A DNA stretch of 64,000 bases from Phyto melanocephala (Eukaryota > Arthropoda > Insecta > Diptera > Rhinophoridae). The DNA lies in contig OW799233.1 in NCBI GenBank assembly GCA_941918925.1, positions 70,442,578 through 70,506,577 of the forward strand. Reading direction: 5' to 3'. The position numbers were made by a program, and so were the translations under genes. Numbering within the stretch: the stretch's first letter is position 1; each line of letters begins with the position of its first letter. Shown here piece by piece: positions 1-10,849 of this stretch. The notes under the pieces were generated by a model that was given only the letters and a program-made list of their open reading frames with translations, made no database searches and was not told the origin of the DNA.

Positions 1-424
1 GCAAATGGGCGTTCAAATCAAAATGCATTTCGTGCTCTTCGTGATTATTTTGGCCAACATAATCGTTCAAATTCGTCCACAATCGGGAGAGTTATGAAAA
101 ATATTTAAAGTTCAGCAAAACAGGTCTGTATGAAATGTGAAAACATCTGTGAATGCCTTCTTCGTTCGTTGAACGAAAAACATTGCTGCTTTTCGCGATA
201 GTGCGTCAAAAGAGCAGTCAACCTCTACTCATCATCGTGCCCAACATTGTCATTGAAAATTTGGACCGTCTGATGGCGGTGTTCAGCCGAGGTCGCGGCG
301 GCCATTTAGCCGTAATTTTATTCTATACAATATTATCATAATAAAAGGAAATTACAATAATTTCCTAAATAATTTGTGTTTTATTCAAAATCGACATCGG
401 CCCTTAAAATTCAACCACCCTTTA
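1..424 (+). mobile_element. Internally deleted mariner-family element, copy 1 (left end outside window)
   Basis: Frame 1 (bases 1-108) reads as the helix-turn-helix end of a mariner transposase and ends at a stop. Bases 170-240 carry the THHRAQ stretch, and 250-330 read as the transposase C-terminus (GRGGHL, then a stop at about 341). The catalytic middle is missing. The right end reads ...AACCACCCTT followed by TA, and the same end occurs at 33109-33595 and 34935-34968. Non-autonomous remnant; the family is clear, the subfamily is not. Confidence 0.75.
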
Positions 425-435
425 CAAGAAATAAA

Positions 436-720
436 ATGAGTATAGCTGCAAAGTTATTTTTGAAAGCTTTAAGTGCTTGTGATTATGCTACTTTGAAGAA
501 AGTTTTAATGGATGAGTTTTATAAATCTTATAGCAGTATAGAAATACGCAAGCAGTTATCAACTCGAAAAAGGTTAGAAAACGAATCTTTCCATGAATAC
601 GAATGAGACTGTGAAACAAATCGAGAGCTTATATTCAAAAAGTGCTATCTGCAAAACACCAACTTCTCAGGAGAGCAAAAAAACAGTTTTTCTTTGAATA
701 CTAATTAAAATTTATTTTAC
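436..720 (+). pseudogene. Retrotransposon gag fragment
   Basis: An open frame (ATG at 436, stop at 604-606) reads KLFLKALSACDYATLK and RKQLSTRKRLENESFHEYE, the capsid-like pattern of gag proteins in insect Ty3/gypsy elements. Gag-like residues continue past the stop in the same frame to about 660. No LTR, protease or polymerase lies next to it, so it is a stranded fragment. Family assignment is by pattern only. Confidence 0.5.
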
Positions 721-884
721 AATGTTATTCAAACCCGACGCACAGAGGAGTATTTGGCCTGAAAAGCTGGTCAAAATTATTAAACGTGTTTTTTTAATTA
801 AAAGTTTTAGTTTTTAATAGTTTTAGGTGTAGTATGATATAAAAAGTCTAGTGGCAAATTTTAAAAAAATTACACTGCGCAACA

Positions 885-1400
885 AAAGTACACTGCGCAA
901 CAAAAAATATTTTTATCTACCCTAGAAATAAAAGTATGTGGACTATATGGATTTTGATGCCCTTAATTCAAATCTGTTTTCTGTTTTTCTCTAGAACGTA
1001 AGGATTTTCTTTTAAAGGCGTGGCATATTTTTCCCCTTAAATCGTTGGGATGACTAAAATATTTTGTCATAACTTGAAAACGGGTTCTCTGATTTAAAGA
1101 GCAGGAGGATCAAAAGATGCACCAGAAAATTTTGCTTAAACTCACTAAACACGTTTCTTTTCTATCTATTTCGGAGTTATTAAAAATTTAATGGCGAAAA
1201 AAAATTGTTGCTGCAAAATTCGTCAAATTTTTTGTTTTCAAAATGCAATAAAAACAAATGAATAACCAAAAAGTTTAAATTTTTAAGATTTTTCCAAAAG
1301 CCCCATTCCTAAGGAATAAAAGACGGTATAAATAGTAAAACTCAATTAACAAATGTTGATTTTAAAGGTTTAAACTCATTCTTGGCTGACTGTATGTACA
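885..1400 (+). repeat. Dispersed repeat family R, diverged copy
   Basis: It starts near ACACTGCGCAACAAAA and has GGACTATATGGATTTTG and the A-rich ATGGCGAAAAAAAATTG segment. It is alignable by eye with 1885-2275 and with the reverse complement of 10045-10590. No coding potential seen. A non-autonomous DNA element is likely, since the ends resemble ACACTGCTCTGCA, but no TSD is visible. Confidence 0.5.
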
Positions 1401-1884
1401 TGCATACATATGATTTACGGTCTAATTAAAAAAAAATTTTCAAAATTGTATAGAGCAGTATTTATGAAAAAATGCTTTATTATATATATTTTATATTATA
1501 TAATACTTAATATATGGACAAGTTAAACTAATAAAAATTCCTCAATAATTATTACGTCGTATGTATATCCTTATTAGATGCATTATCGGTGTCAGGAAGA
1601 AGAAGTGTGATGGTTTCTGACGAAAAAGATTTTTATTATTTCGTTCTCTTTACGTACTGCAGCTTATAAAATGGTTACTGCTCAGATATAACCTATAGAA
1701 GACATTTCGATTTGTATCGCTTCTTCTGAATTTCCTCGAATAATTCGTACGATATAATCGTAAGTGCTTATTTCTGGCCTCGGCAGCTTCTTCTGACAAT
1801 TGGATGGTAGCCTGATAACTGGGTGCCCATGTACTTTTTATGTACCTGTATTTATTTTTTCTACACTTATTTTTGTGATAAATG

Positions 1885-2275
1885 CTTTAATAACACTGCT
1901 CTGCAGCAAAATCCTCCATTTAATAAAACTGTGTGGACTATATGGATTGAGCCATTCATCCGATTTTCAAAAATAAAACACCAAAAAATGTGCAACAAAA
2001 TTGTATTTATTTCAGTGGAATACAATTTTTCTCCATCTCTTATTGTTTTTGAGTTATTTAGAAATTAATGGAGAAAAAAAATTTTTCGTGCAAAATTCCT
2101 AATATTTTTCAATTTAAAAATGGAATTAAAAAAAATATAAGGCACATATTCAAGATTTTAAACTTTTTTCTGAGAGCTACTTGGAAATAAAAAAAGCCAT
2201 GAACCATAAAAATCGGTTAAAAATGTAGATTTTATTGTCAATTTACCGCAGGTGCCCAATATTGTAATGCAACCA
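1885..2275 (+). repeat. Dispersed repeat family R, second copy
   Basis: It starts near AACACTGCTCTGCAGCAAAA and runs through GTGTGGACTATATGGATTGA to ACCGCAGGTGCCCAATATTG. It matches the reverse complement of 10045-10590 over several hundred bases with few differences, so it is the closer relative of the copy on the far side of the BEL element. Confidence 0.65.
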
Positions 2276-2539
2276 GCCTTACATATGATATATGTAACAT
2301 TTTGTTAGGTGAGCAGGTAATGGAACTAAAGTACAACGGTATTTTACATAGTTCTTGGAATTAATATTTATAACAGTATTTTTCAATTACTTGTGATTTC
2401 AAATTAAGAACATTAGGGTAGATTTTGTTATTTATTTTATATCACGAATTCCACAGAAAAGTCATCCGTCACACATGTGCGTGACGATGTTAAAAATTAG
2501 TAAAAGATAAATATATATATTTTTTTCAGATAATATAAC
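2276..2539. other. Unassigned AT-rich sequence left of the BEL element
   Basis: No reading frame or repeat boundary recognised. It ends with ATAAC (2535-2539), the left target-site duplication of the BEL insertion. Confidence 0.6.
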
Positions 2540-2990
2540 TGTTAGCGGCACACCAGCCGAAGCGATGTCTAGTGACTTCCACGGGGATTTTGAATAAAAA
2601 CCAAATACACAAGTTTTATAAAATACTTGATTTATTAAACTAATAAGTGTAATGGCAAATTTATTAAAATTCCTAAGTAAATGAAAATAATTAATTCATT
2701 GTACAACTTTAAAGGAAAAGTAAAAATATTTAGGTTACATACTTTTTAGTATGAAAACCACTAGATCTTTTTATACAAATTTGGTTGCTTTCCGAGCCAG
2801 TGCTTAAGCCTTCTTTTTACGACAAAAGCTTGGAATGAATTCAAAATGGTGAAGGCTTAAACATGGCGACGTAAGCTGTTTTTATCGTTAAGTTTATCAG
2901 AGTTACATTTAGAAAAAGTATTAAGTATTTAGAACTAACAATAAGGTATTGCCAGATAAAATCATAGAGATTTTGGTTGTGGCGTTAACA
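2540..2990 (-). repeat. BEL element 3' LTR (451 bp)
   Basis: TGTTAGCGGCACACC...GTGGCGTTAACA. It differs from the other LTR mainly by an insertion near 2643-2665 and scattered substitutions. Confidence 0.93.
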
Positions 2991-3000
2991 TTCCCCCCTC
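2991..3000 (-). promoter_or_regulatory. BEL polypurine tract
   Basis: On the minus strand GAGGGGGGAA abuts the 3' LTR, the expected primer site for second-strand synthesis. It overlaps the end of the pol frame. Confidence 0.8.
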
Positions 3001-5167
3001 AGTATGGTGAGAAGATTCTTCGTAGCCAGACTCTTTTTGTGGAGCAACTTCCAAAATCGCCAACTTTGTTACAGGTCTTTCCAGGATTCCATGTTGAGTG
3101 AGCTTTTGCACTTCGTACCTGACCATCACTTGCCAATCTAGTCTCTAAGACTTTTCCATGAAGCCAGACGTTACGAGAAAGTGAAGAGTCAACAATTATC
3201 ACTAAATCCCCCTGACTTAAAGGTTTTGAATGATCATGCCATTTTGACCTACATGTTAACGAAGGTAGATATTCAGTAAGCCACTTTTTCCAGAAAATGT
3301 TGGCATATTGTTGTGATATAAGCCACGTTTGTTTGAGTAATATTCCAGTATCGTTACAAACCGACATAGGTTTCATCCCTGAGGAGCTTCCTACTAGAAA
3401 ATGGTTTGGAGTTAATGCCTCACTTGATTCTGCATCAATAGAGACGTAGGCTAATGGCCGAGAGTTAATAATATTTTCCACTTCTATCAACATACTACGT
3501 AGAAGCTCATCGGTGGGTGACCTTAAAGGCATACTTTGGTATAAGATTGTTTTAATAGAGCGTACCAGTCGCTCACATGCACCGCCCATGTGGGGTGAGG
3601 CCGGAGGATTAAAATTCAATTTTGTCGTCGTTGTAGTGAATGCTAGTTCGTCTTTATCCACATCTGCTAACGCTTTACGCAGTTCTTTTACCGCACCAAC
3701 AAAATTAGTACCATTGTCACTAAAGAATTTATGTGGAATTCTTCTTCGTGCCATAAAATTGCGAATAGCTAAAATGCAGGAGCTTGTTGTTAAAGAATTT
3801 GTAACTTCAACATGCACTGCCCTTATAGTCAAACAAGTAAATAGGCAGCTATACGGTTTTTCCGTATTACGGTTAACCTTTATTATGATAGGACCAAAAA
3901 AATCCACACCAGTAAATGTGAAAGGTGCAATATATGAAGCAACACAAGGCAGAATTGCCATTTGTGGATTTTGAGGTACAGCCTTTTTAATTTTACACTT
4001 TTGACAAGAGCAAATGACAGTATAATTTTCAAAAGATTTTAAATAACAACGAGGTATTTTTATTTTCCCAATATCAGGTAAAATACTAATCCAATTAGAC
4101 CACTTAGATCGCAATTCAGGGGGAATCTGTTCATAACATTCTATTTTTGACCGCCATACTTCTTGCATTAGTACATTGACATACATGATGATATGTCTTA
4201 TCAGACCTAGAGGTTCATATATTGATATAACCAGTTTAAACATTTTTCGATTTGTCGGGGCTTTTCCGCCAGAAAACATATCGCTTTCTAAAAGCCACGA
4301 AAAAATTTTAAATGTTAATACATCCTCCTGATGTTCCCGAAAGACGCCAAAAACTTTCTCAATTTGATTTTTCTCTTTCATATTAATGCATTTTACCAAC
4401 TCCATACTAGTAAGTGAAATTTGGCGAAATTTAAAAGGAATTGATGGCAAAGAGGCCAACAGATCAGGTCCTTTTAATAAAAAAGAATTTAGGGACACAA
4501 CATTTGATTTAGCAGCAACATCCAAAACGACACGCGATTTACCGGGTTTATTTTTGTTAAAAACAGCAAAAATTGGAAGGTACCAAACTTTACCGCTAGT
4601 AGGGGTTTCAGCCATATTTAATTTTCTTATATAGCCCTTACTTAAATAATTTTCAATTGTATTTTGAAAAACTTTATAAGGTTCCGAATTTTTTATTAAT
4701 TTACGTTCAAGACAGAGCAAGCGTTTCAATGCCATATTATAAATATATGGTAAATTCAGAATATCAAATTTCCATAATAGAGGCGTTTCGTAATGACCAC
4801 ACGAAGTTTGCCGCGTATGATATTTTAAAGGACTAAGTGCCCACGCATCTTCTTTACTGGCAATCAAATTTTTACAACAAATCCCTACACTGTCAAGGGA
4901 GTTAAAATTTTTTACAAGCTCATCTAAATTTTGATTGTTTTTGCTAGAGTCATAAATATGAAAATTAAAATTCTTACTTGATAATTTATTTTCTTTAACA
5001 GTGCCGTAAACGAGCCATCCAAGTTTTGTGCAAACAGCAATAGGCTCTTGTAATGATCCCACACGAATCTTACTTGAGACACTTAAATCAAAATAATTTA
5101 ATCCAATTAATATTTGTGGTACAGCATCTTTATAACTCTGAATCGGCCAATTTCGCAAGTGGTGCAC
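2999..5167 (-). pseudogene. BEL pol: polymerase remnant and integrase (722 aa open frame, RT core deleted)
   Basis: Residues 9-90 are the A17-type protease/RT linker (YKDAVPQILIG). RT fingers lie at 165-249 (KSRVVLDVAAKS). The frame then jumps directly from FKFRQ (about 249) to RT thumb/connection sequence (FGVFREHQEDVLTF; IPPELRSKW), so the palm with the YxDD catalytic box is absent. A second jump at about 376-386 removes RNase H and the His half of the integrase zinc finger. Integrase Asp422 (VDFFGPI), Asp484 (FSDNGTNF) and Glu532 (GGACERL) are present. Both deletions keep the frame open. A frameshift near 5160 separates this frame from the protease frame. It could move only with enzymes supplied in trans. 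Confidence 0.9.
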
Positions 5168-5979
5168 AGTACTTTATAATCCACCGATTGCTTAGGCAAA
5201 TTAAGAGATTTAACCGTAGAAACATTCACAGCCACACGCTTCTTATTTCCACCTGAAATGTAAATTTTTAATCTTTGTGAACTTTCTTCAGTTTTTTCCA
5301 TACCTCCCGTCCACTGTAAACACAAGGGATTTAAAACACCTTTTATTTCAAGTTGAATAGCTAATGATTCGTCCATTAGACTGATCGACGACCCTTCATC
5401 GATAAAGGCAAATGTATTAATTATTTTATTTTTTCCATATACTTTAATTGGAATTATTTTAAATAAAATATCATTTAATTTACTGTGTGTACTATTAACA
5501 ACTTCTTTATTAACTGCATTTAGTTCTTTTGACATTTCGCTTTGTTTAGTTCCAAGGTCAGAATACCGATGTAATGAAGAGTGGTGAAAATATTCGCACC
5601 CCTCTTTACCGCACCATTTCTTCTTGATACATTCACCACTATGCTTAAATAAACAAAACTTACAAAGTTTGTTTTTTCTAACAATATTCCATCTTTCACC
5701 ACGATTCATAGATAAATATGTTAGGCAATTAGCTACTGCTTTGCAATTATTGTTGTTGTTACACACAAAACATTTTCGTTCACTATGAGTGTGTAAGAAT
5801 GCCTTCTTTGTTATTGTTGTATTTAAATTATTTATTGTTTTTTGCTTATTGCCTTTTTCTATGTAGTGATCAAGTGTTATACTACTAGCTGTTATACCAA
5901 TACCAATAACCACTTGTCGAATTCGGACAACTTTGGTTTTTTGTTTTGATTTATCAACATCATTTTTTGTGTTGCCCAT
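5107..5979 (-). pseudogene. BEL nucleocapsid and aspartic protease segment
   Basis: A Cys/His cluster (CFVC; CKFCLFKHSGEC; CGKEGCEYFHHSSLH) is followed by a retropepsin-type segment with FIDEGSS, the usual DEGS form of BEL/Pao proteases, then the SLMDESLA flap-side helix. It overlaps gag upstream in another frame (real junction near 5895) and the polymerase frame downstream (near 5160). The ATG at 5979 is not the biological start. It represents the middle of a gag-pol polyprotein broken by frameshifts. Confidence 0.85.
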
Positions 5980-7475
5980 TGCATTTGATATGACGGTGGT
6001 AGTTTTTTTATTATTTCAAGAAGAAGAGATGAATTATTAATTTCATCATGTAAATTACTAGCTGTAATTGTTGACAAAAGACTGCGGACTTCTATTGCCA
6101 AGGAGGTAAGTGTTTTCAAATTATTTTTATCGACTTTTGGTGATAAGTTAATTCTATTTTTTATTGAATTTATTATCTTTTCAGGTTGACCATACAGCAT
6201 AGCGAGCACCTGCATTACATCAGGTACATTAGAGGGATGAATTAACATTTGCTGGACACTATGCTTGGCTTCCCCCTTCAGGGCCTTTTGAAGACGAATG
6301 AGGTTTTCAGCATTATTAAACCCGCAGGCGGAGGTGGACCATTCAAAGGTGGAATGGAAAATAGGCCATTCTTCTGGTTGGCCAGAAAATTCAGGTAATT
6401 CTTTCGGGAGTGAATGCCGTGAATTAAGGTGGCTTTGTTGAAGATGTGTTGGTGGAGCCAGGTTAACTGTCATACCAGGCCTTACGTTTTGTGTTGTGTA
6501 AGGCAAATAATTCATTGTAGACGTTGTCGGTTGCCGTGTAATAAATTCTTGTGGAACTGGGTAAGTTGTGTGCATTTGTGGCTGCATTCGTTGATAGTTA
6601 CTAAAGGTGGGTACTGTCGTAGTACAATTTAGTAATGTTGAACTAATGGCAGCAGAGGTGGTTGTCGTTGGCAGATTTGTAGACGCGTTCGAGGGAAAAT
6701 TAAGTGTAGATGTAATTGGTTGTTGCAAAATAAATTCTTGCGAAATTTTATTAAATAAAAATTGTGGTTGATTATTATTTTTATTGAAAGACGTAAGTAT
6801 CTCACCAGGAGGGCTAGTTGTAACCGTAGGTCTTGAAGGCTGCATTCGTTGTTGAAAGCCACTAGAGGTGGCAGTGTTTGCTGTACAATTCGGTACTGCA
6901 GACATGTTAGTAGACGAATTTATGGCAGCCGTAGTGACCGTTGATGGTACAAACGTGGCAAAATTTTGCTGCCTTATATCTAAGGAGGTATACGGTATAC
7001 AAGCAGTTTTAAACGTTGAGGTTTTGTTTACATCTGTGCTCACAGATCGTTCATTGGTATTATTAGGCACTGATGAGGCCAGCCACTCATGAACAGACTG
7101 TGACCTTTCGGACGACATATCACTACAAGATTTAGCTTCTTCAAGAAGTTGATATTTTTTATTTAAATATTCTTGGTTTATTTTTCGTTCTTCTTCTAGC
7201 CTTTTTAGTTGCAGATAAATTTTTCGCGACTGCAAAAGGCACGAACGATTTGACGATCGACTTGTAGCACTCGGTGCTGGTGAATTTGGCATTATAGCAG
7301 AACACTGCGGGCATTTTAAGGTTATGTCATAGGTGACAGTAACACATTTTTTATGAAATGTGTTTTGGCAATCGTTGCAAGTTGTCATATTTTGGTCAGG
7401 GGGATTTTGGCAAAGTGAACAATTATTTTTAAGTTGTTCATGCTGCAGTTGACCCTCTGTATTTGGCAAAGACAT
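5892..7475 (-). pseudogene. BEL gag
   Basis: I prefer the ATG at 7475 (MSLPNTEGQ), because the longer frame to 7628 only reads back through the leader into the LTR. A zinc finger with CSLCQNPPDQ, CNDCQNTFHKKC and CPQC lies in the first 60 residues (PHD/RING-like, common in BEL gag). A coiled-coil stretch and Thr/Pro/Asn-rich linker follow, then the gag core (LPKELPEFSGQPEEWPIFHS). The frame stops at 5892, where the polyprotein would continue in another frame. Structural role: particle assembly in the cytoplasm. Confidence 0.88.
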
Positions 7476-7555
7476 TTTGTACTTACTGCGATTGGCAAGA
7501 TGGTGAAGCAAAGGAGACCCAGAAATATATGTTGTATCAAAAAGAATTTTAAGAA

Positions 7556-7997
7556 TGTTAGCGGCACGCCAGCCGAAGCGATGTCTAGTGACTTCCACGG
7601 GGATTTTGAATAAAAACCAAATACACAAGTTTTATAAAATACTTGATTTATTAAACTAATAACTAAACTAACTAAATTCCTAAGTAAATGAAAATAATTA
7701 ATTCATTGTACAACTTTAAAGGAAAAGTAAAAATATTTAGGTTACATACTTTTTGGTATGAAAACCACTAGATCTTTTTATACAAATTTAGTTGCTTTCC
7801 GAGCCAGTGCTTAAGCCTTCTTTTTACGACAAAAGCTTGGAATGAATTCAAAATGGTGAAGGCTTAAACATGGCGACGTAAGCTGTTTTTATCGTTAAGT
7901 TTATCAGAGTTACATTTAGAAAAAGTATTAAGTATTTAGAACTAACAATAAGGTATTGCCAGATAAAATCATGGAGATTTTGGTTGTGGCGTTAACA
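7556..7997 (-). repeat. BEL element 5' LTR (442 bp)
   Basis: TGTTAGCGGCACGCC...GTGGCGTTAACA, followed by the duplicated ATAAC (7998-8002). No convincing tRNA primer site was identified inside it. Confidence 0.93.
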
Positions 7998-8002
7998 ATA
8001 AC

Positions 8003-8460
8003 TTTTCGTATAATCTAAGATTGCTTCCTCTAGCTGTTAAAAATATGAATTTTTATCTGAAGTAAATTCGCAGAAATTTTTGATAGAAACTGACATAAAA
8101 TGTTCAAAAGGTAAATTTTGTAACATGTGCGTACGATACATTTTGATTTATACTAACGAAATTAGAAAACCTATTAATAAGTGCTTTATAAATTTTTGAA
8201 AGAGCATAAAATTAAATAATAATAGCGGCAAATCTGCTTTAACAAAAAATATTTTTTTAACAAAATTAGTTGCAATTATTCGCACTCTGTAACAGTGCGT
8301 GACATGGATTTTATCATATATAGAAGCTAATGGGCAATAAGTAAGTCACTTTATATTGAATATCGTGCGGTTAAAATCGGCAACAGTAAATAGATCTTAT
8401 AGTGTACTTTGTTATTGTGTAAAGAAATAAAGCAATTAAAGAATCCACAAACGCTTTCAT
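8003..8460. other. Unassigned sequence upstream of family-X coding remnant
   Basis: AT-rich with no recognisable frame. It is probably the 5' non-coding part of the family-X element, by position only. Confidence 0.4.
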
Positions 8461-8468
8461 ATTACAAA

Positions 8469-9737
8469 ATGTCAAGGACTTGTAACAAATCTCCAAATTT
8501 ATTTTGTTACGTATGTGGCGATCTAACTTTAAGTACTCAACGGGAGACAATATCTTCCAAGCTTAAAGATGCTTATTGCCGTTATTTTGGGTTTCCTATC
8601 GATGATAGAGATAAAAATTGGCTGCCGAAAATATGTTGAAGTAGCTGTGGTAAGTCTTTACGAGGTTGGTTAAAAGGAAGTCATAAGTCTTTATGAGTTT
8701 GGAGTGAACCACAAAATCATCAAAATGATTGCTACTTTTGCCATACTAAAATATGTGGGTTTACGAAAAAAAAAACAAAAAATAAAGTTACATATCCAAA
8801 TATTTTATGCGTCAAACGACCAGTTTTCCAGTTTACAAGTAAATTTTTACCTCCATTGCCTCCTACAGACGATGAAGAAGATGGGCTTTCCGCAGCAACT
8901 GAATCCACTTACGCCAGCATGGGTGTTTCCTCGCATTCATTTGGAAGTCCAACGAGTACACCCTTTTTTCCGAATAAAACTGATATGAATAACTTAGTTT
9001 GTAAATCAAGGCTTTAAAAAAACAAGTCTGAGCTGAAAAGAATGGAATTTGGTGCAAACGGACGTTAACGTCTCTTCCAAATAAAGAAAAACCTTTTTTA
9101 TATATATTTCAGCAAAAAGGAAGGTTTGATATTTTGCAATAATGCTGATGGACTTTTGCGACAACTGTGTTTAGGCATAAATCTCAGGATTGGCGGCTTG
9201 TTATTGATTCATCCAAGACAAGTTTGAAAGCCGTTTTTCTTCACAATGGCAACAAATTTCCATTGGTCCCACTCGCGTATGCAAGAAATATGAAAGAAAA
9301 CTATTGTAGCATGAAGATGATACTACAAAAAATTAAATACTCCTATTGCAGACTTTAAAGTCGTAGCAATGTTAAACGGATTGCAATGTGGATATACTAA
9401 GTTTTATTGCTTCTTATGTGAATGGGATAGCCGTGCAGAAGAAAAACTTTACAATGTTAAAATTTGAAAAGAGTACATTTTATTCCAGGAAAAAAAAATG
9501 TAGCAGAAGAGCCTTTAAAACAAAAGGAACAAACCCTTCTCTTCATATAAAGCTAGGCCTAATGAAAAATTTTGTCAAAGCAATGAACAAGGATGGTGAA
9601 GCCTTTCTGTACATTAAGAGCAAATTTCCTAGAATCAGAGATGCTAAAGTAAAAGAAGGCATATTTGTAGGTCCACAAATACGACAACTTATGAAGGACG
9701 AGGTCTTCAGAACGAAATTGAATGATGTGGACTAAAC
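8469..9737 (+). pseudogene. Family-X protein remnant (unnamed insect transposon-associated protein), 5' to 3' pieces
   Basis: From the ATG at 8469: a Cys motif (FCYVCGDLTL...WLPKIC, then stop, SSCGKSLRGWL), then LPPTDDEEDG, then DWRLVIDSSKTSLKAVFLHN (about 9180-9240), then FKVVAMLNGLQCGYTKFYCF and HIKLGLMKNFVKAMNKDGEA...KEGIFVGPQIRQL (9540-9700). All pieces match the order in the copies at 44052-45690 and 57960-58925. Several stops and frameshifts break it. I recognise it as a family repeated in arthropod genomes, but I know no biochemical function. It is probably the transposase or accessory protein of a DNA transposon. Confidence 0.75.
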
Positions 9738-10044
9738 GGCATGGGCAGCTTAAGCTACTTTTTTATTTTAACAATGTTTCCTAAATAAATATTAAAAATT
9801 ATTAACAAAATTTTTGTGTTATTTTAAGTAAAATAGCCTGTAAATATTTTATTTTTTTATTGTAATTTGAAGTTATCTACGGGTGACGACAGGGTGGGTG
9901 CTTTAAGCGAAGCGTTGCTACAGAATTACAATCTGTAAACTTTTTTTGCTAATATTTGTTTTTGTTGTACGAAAATAGATAGAAGTAAAAAGTTGCCATT
10001 CATTGATGCTACAAGGCGCTTTAGTGCGTTTACCCTGACGTTGT

Positions 10045-10590
10045 TTGCTGCGTTACACATATTTGGTCAATATTGGGTACCTGCGGTAAATTTACAATCA
10101 AATCCACATTTTTTAACCGCTTTTTATGGTTTATGGCTTTTTGTATTTCCAAGACAAGTAGTTCTCAGAAAAAAGTTTAAAATGTTGAATATCTGCCTTA
10201 TATTTGTTTTAATTCCATTTTTAAATTGAAAAATATTACGAATTTTGCACGAAAAAATTTTTTTTTCTCCATTAATTTCTAAATAACTCCAAAACGTTAA
10301 GAGGTAGAGAAAAATTTTATTCCATTAAAATAAATACAATTTTGTTACACATTTTTTGGTGTTTTATTTTTGAAAATCGGATGAATGGCTCTCGAGTGGG
10401 TAGGAAATAAGTCTCCGTACCTGACTAATTTAGGGGGGGAAATTTGTCACGCCCATAAAAAAAATCCCGATCTGATGGAAAAAAACCGGCAACGCATTTG
10501 AGTTCAGCGCGTCAAAATCCATATAGTCCTCATAGTTTTATTAAATGGGAAGACAAAAAATTATTTTGTGCAGAGCAGTGTAAATATTCT
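10045..10590 (-). repeat. Dispersed repeat family R, inverted copy
   Basis: Reverse complement of 1885-2275 with additional sequence. It includes the GGTACCTGCGGTAAATTTAC and CCATTCATCCGATTTTC segments in the opposite orientation and ends near TTGTGCAGAGCAGTGTAAA. Another part (CCATATAGTCCTCATAG) matches the copy at 885-1400. Confidence 0.65.
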
Positions 10591-10622
10591 TATTAGGTAC
10601 GTATATTTATTTTTTTTTTAAC

Positions 10623-10706
10623 ATATCGTCGTTCACAAGTTATTGTGTTCTATGTGACACATAAAACATATACCTATAGAACACAATAATTTGAGAACGA
10701 CGATAT
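10623..10706. repeat. Imperfect long hairpin
   Basis: Left arm ATATCGTCGTTCACAAGTTA and right arm ending GAGAACGACGATAT pair over about 32 bases with few mismatches around a short loop (GTGACACATAAAACAT region). It lies just outside a family-R copy. It is probably the hairpin core or end of a palindromic MITE; a structured RNA cannot be excluded. Confidence 0.6.
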
Positions 10707-10849
10707 AATGTTTTGTAGAGCAGGTATATAAAAATATCTTTAATGGGGATGTGTGGGACATTCCCTTAAACATATTTTGGATAATGAAAAAATTTTCAAA
10801 TTTATAATTAAAGGCAGGTATTAACATTGTGAAGTGTTAAAAGTGATGT

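Larger units (their letters stand above)
2540..7997 (-). mobile_element. BEL/Pao LTR retrotransposon, internally deleted
   Basis: Two near-identical LTRs (2540-2990 and 7556-7997), each TGTTA...TAACA, enclose gag-pol on the minus strand. A perfect 5-bp duplication ATAAC lies at 2535-2539 and 7998-8002. The gag has a PHD/RING-like Cys cluster, the protease has the DEGS active site of the BEL/Pao superfamily, and the integrase is D-D-E. The reverse transcriptase palm and RNase H are missing, so the copy is non-autonomous. The LTRs differ by a few substitutions and one indel patch, so insertion was moderately recent. Confidence 0.93.

Noticed and set aside
376..435. Start of the gag-like frame at 376
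   Set aside because: Bases 376-424 belong to the mariner right end; the gag similarity begins at the ATG at 436.
3513..3974. 153-codon plus-strand frame
   Set aside because: Antisense shadow of the BEL integrase frame; no domain of its own.
10633..10827. Hairpin considered as a microRNA precursor
   Set aside because: Adjacent to TE repeats and without expression evidence; kept only as a hairpin.
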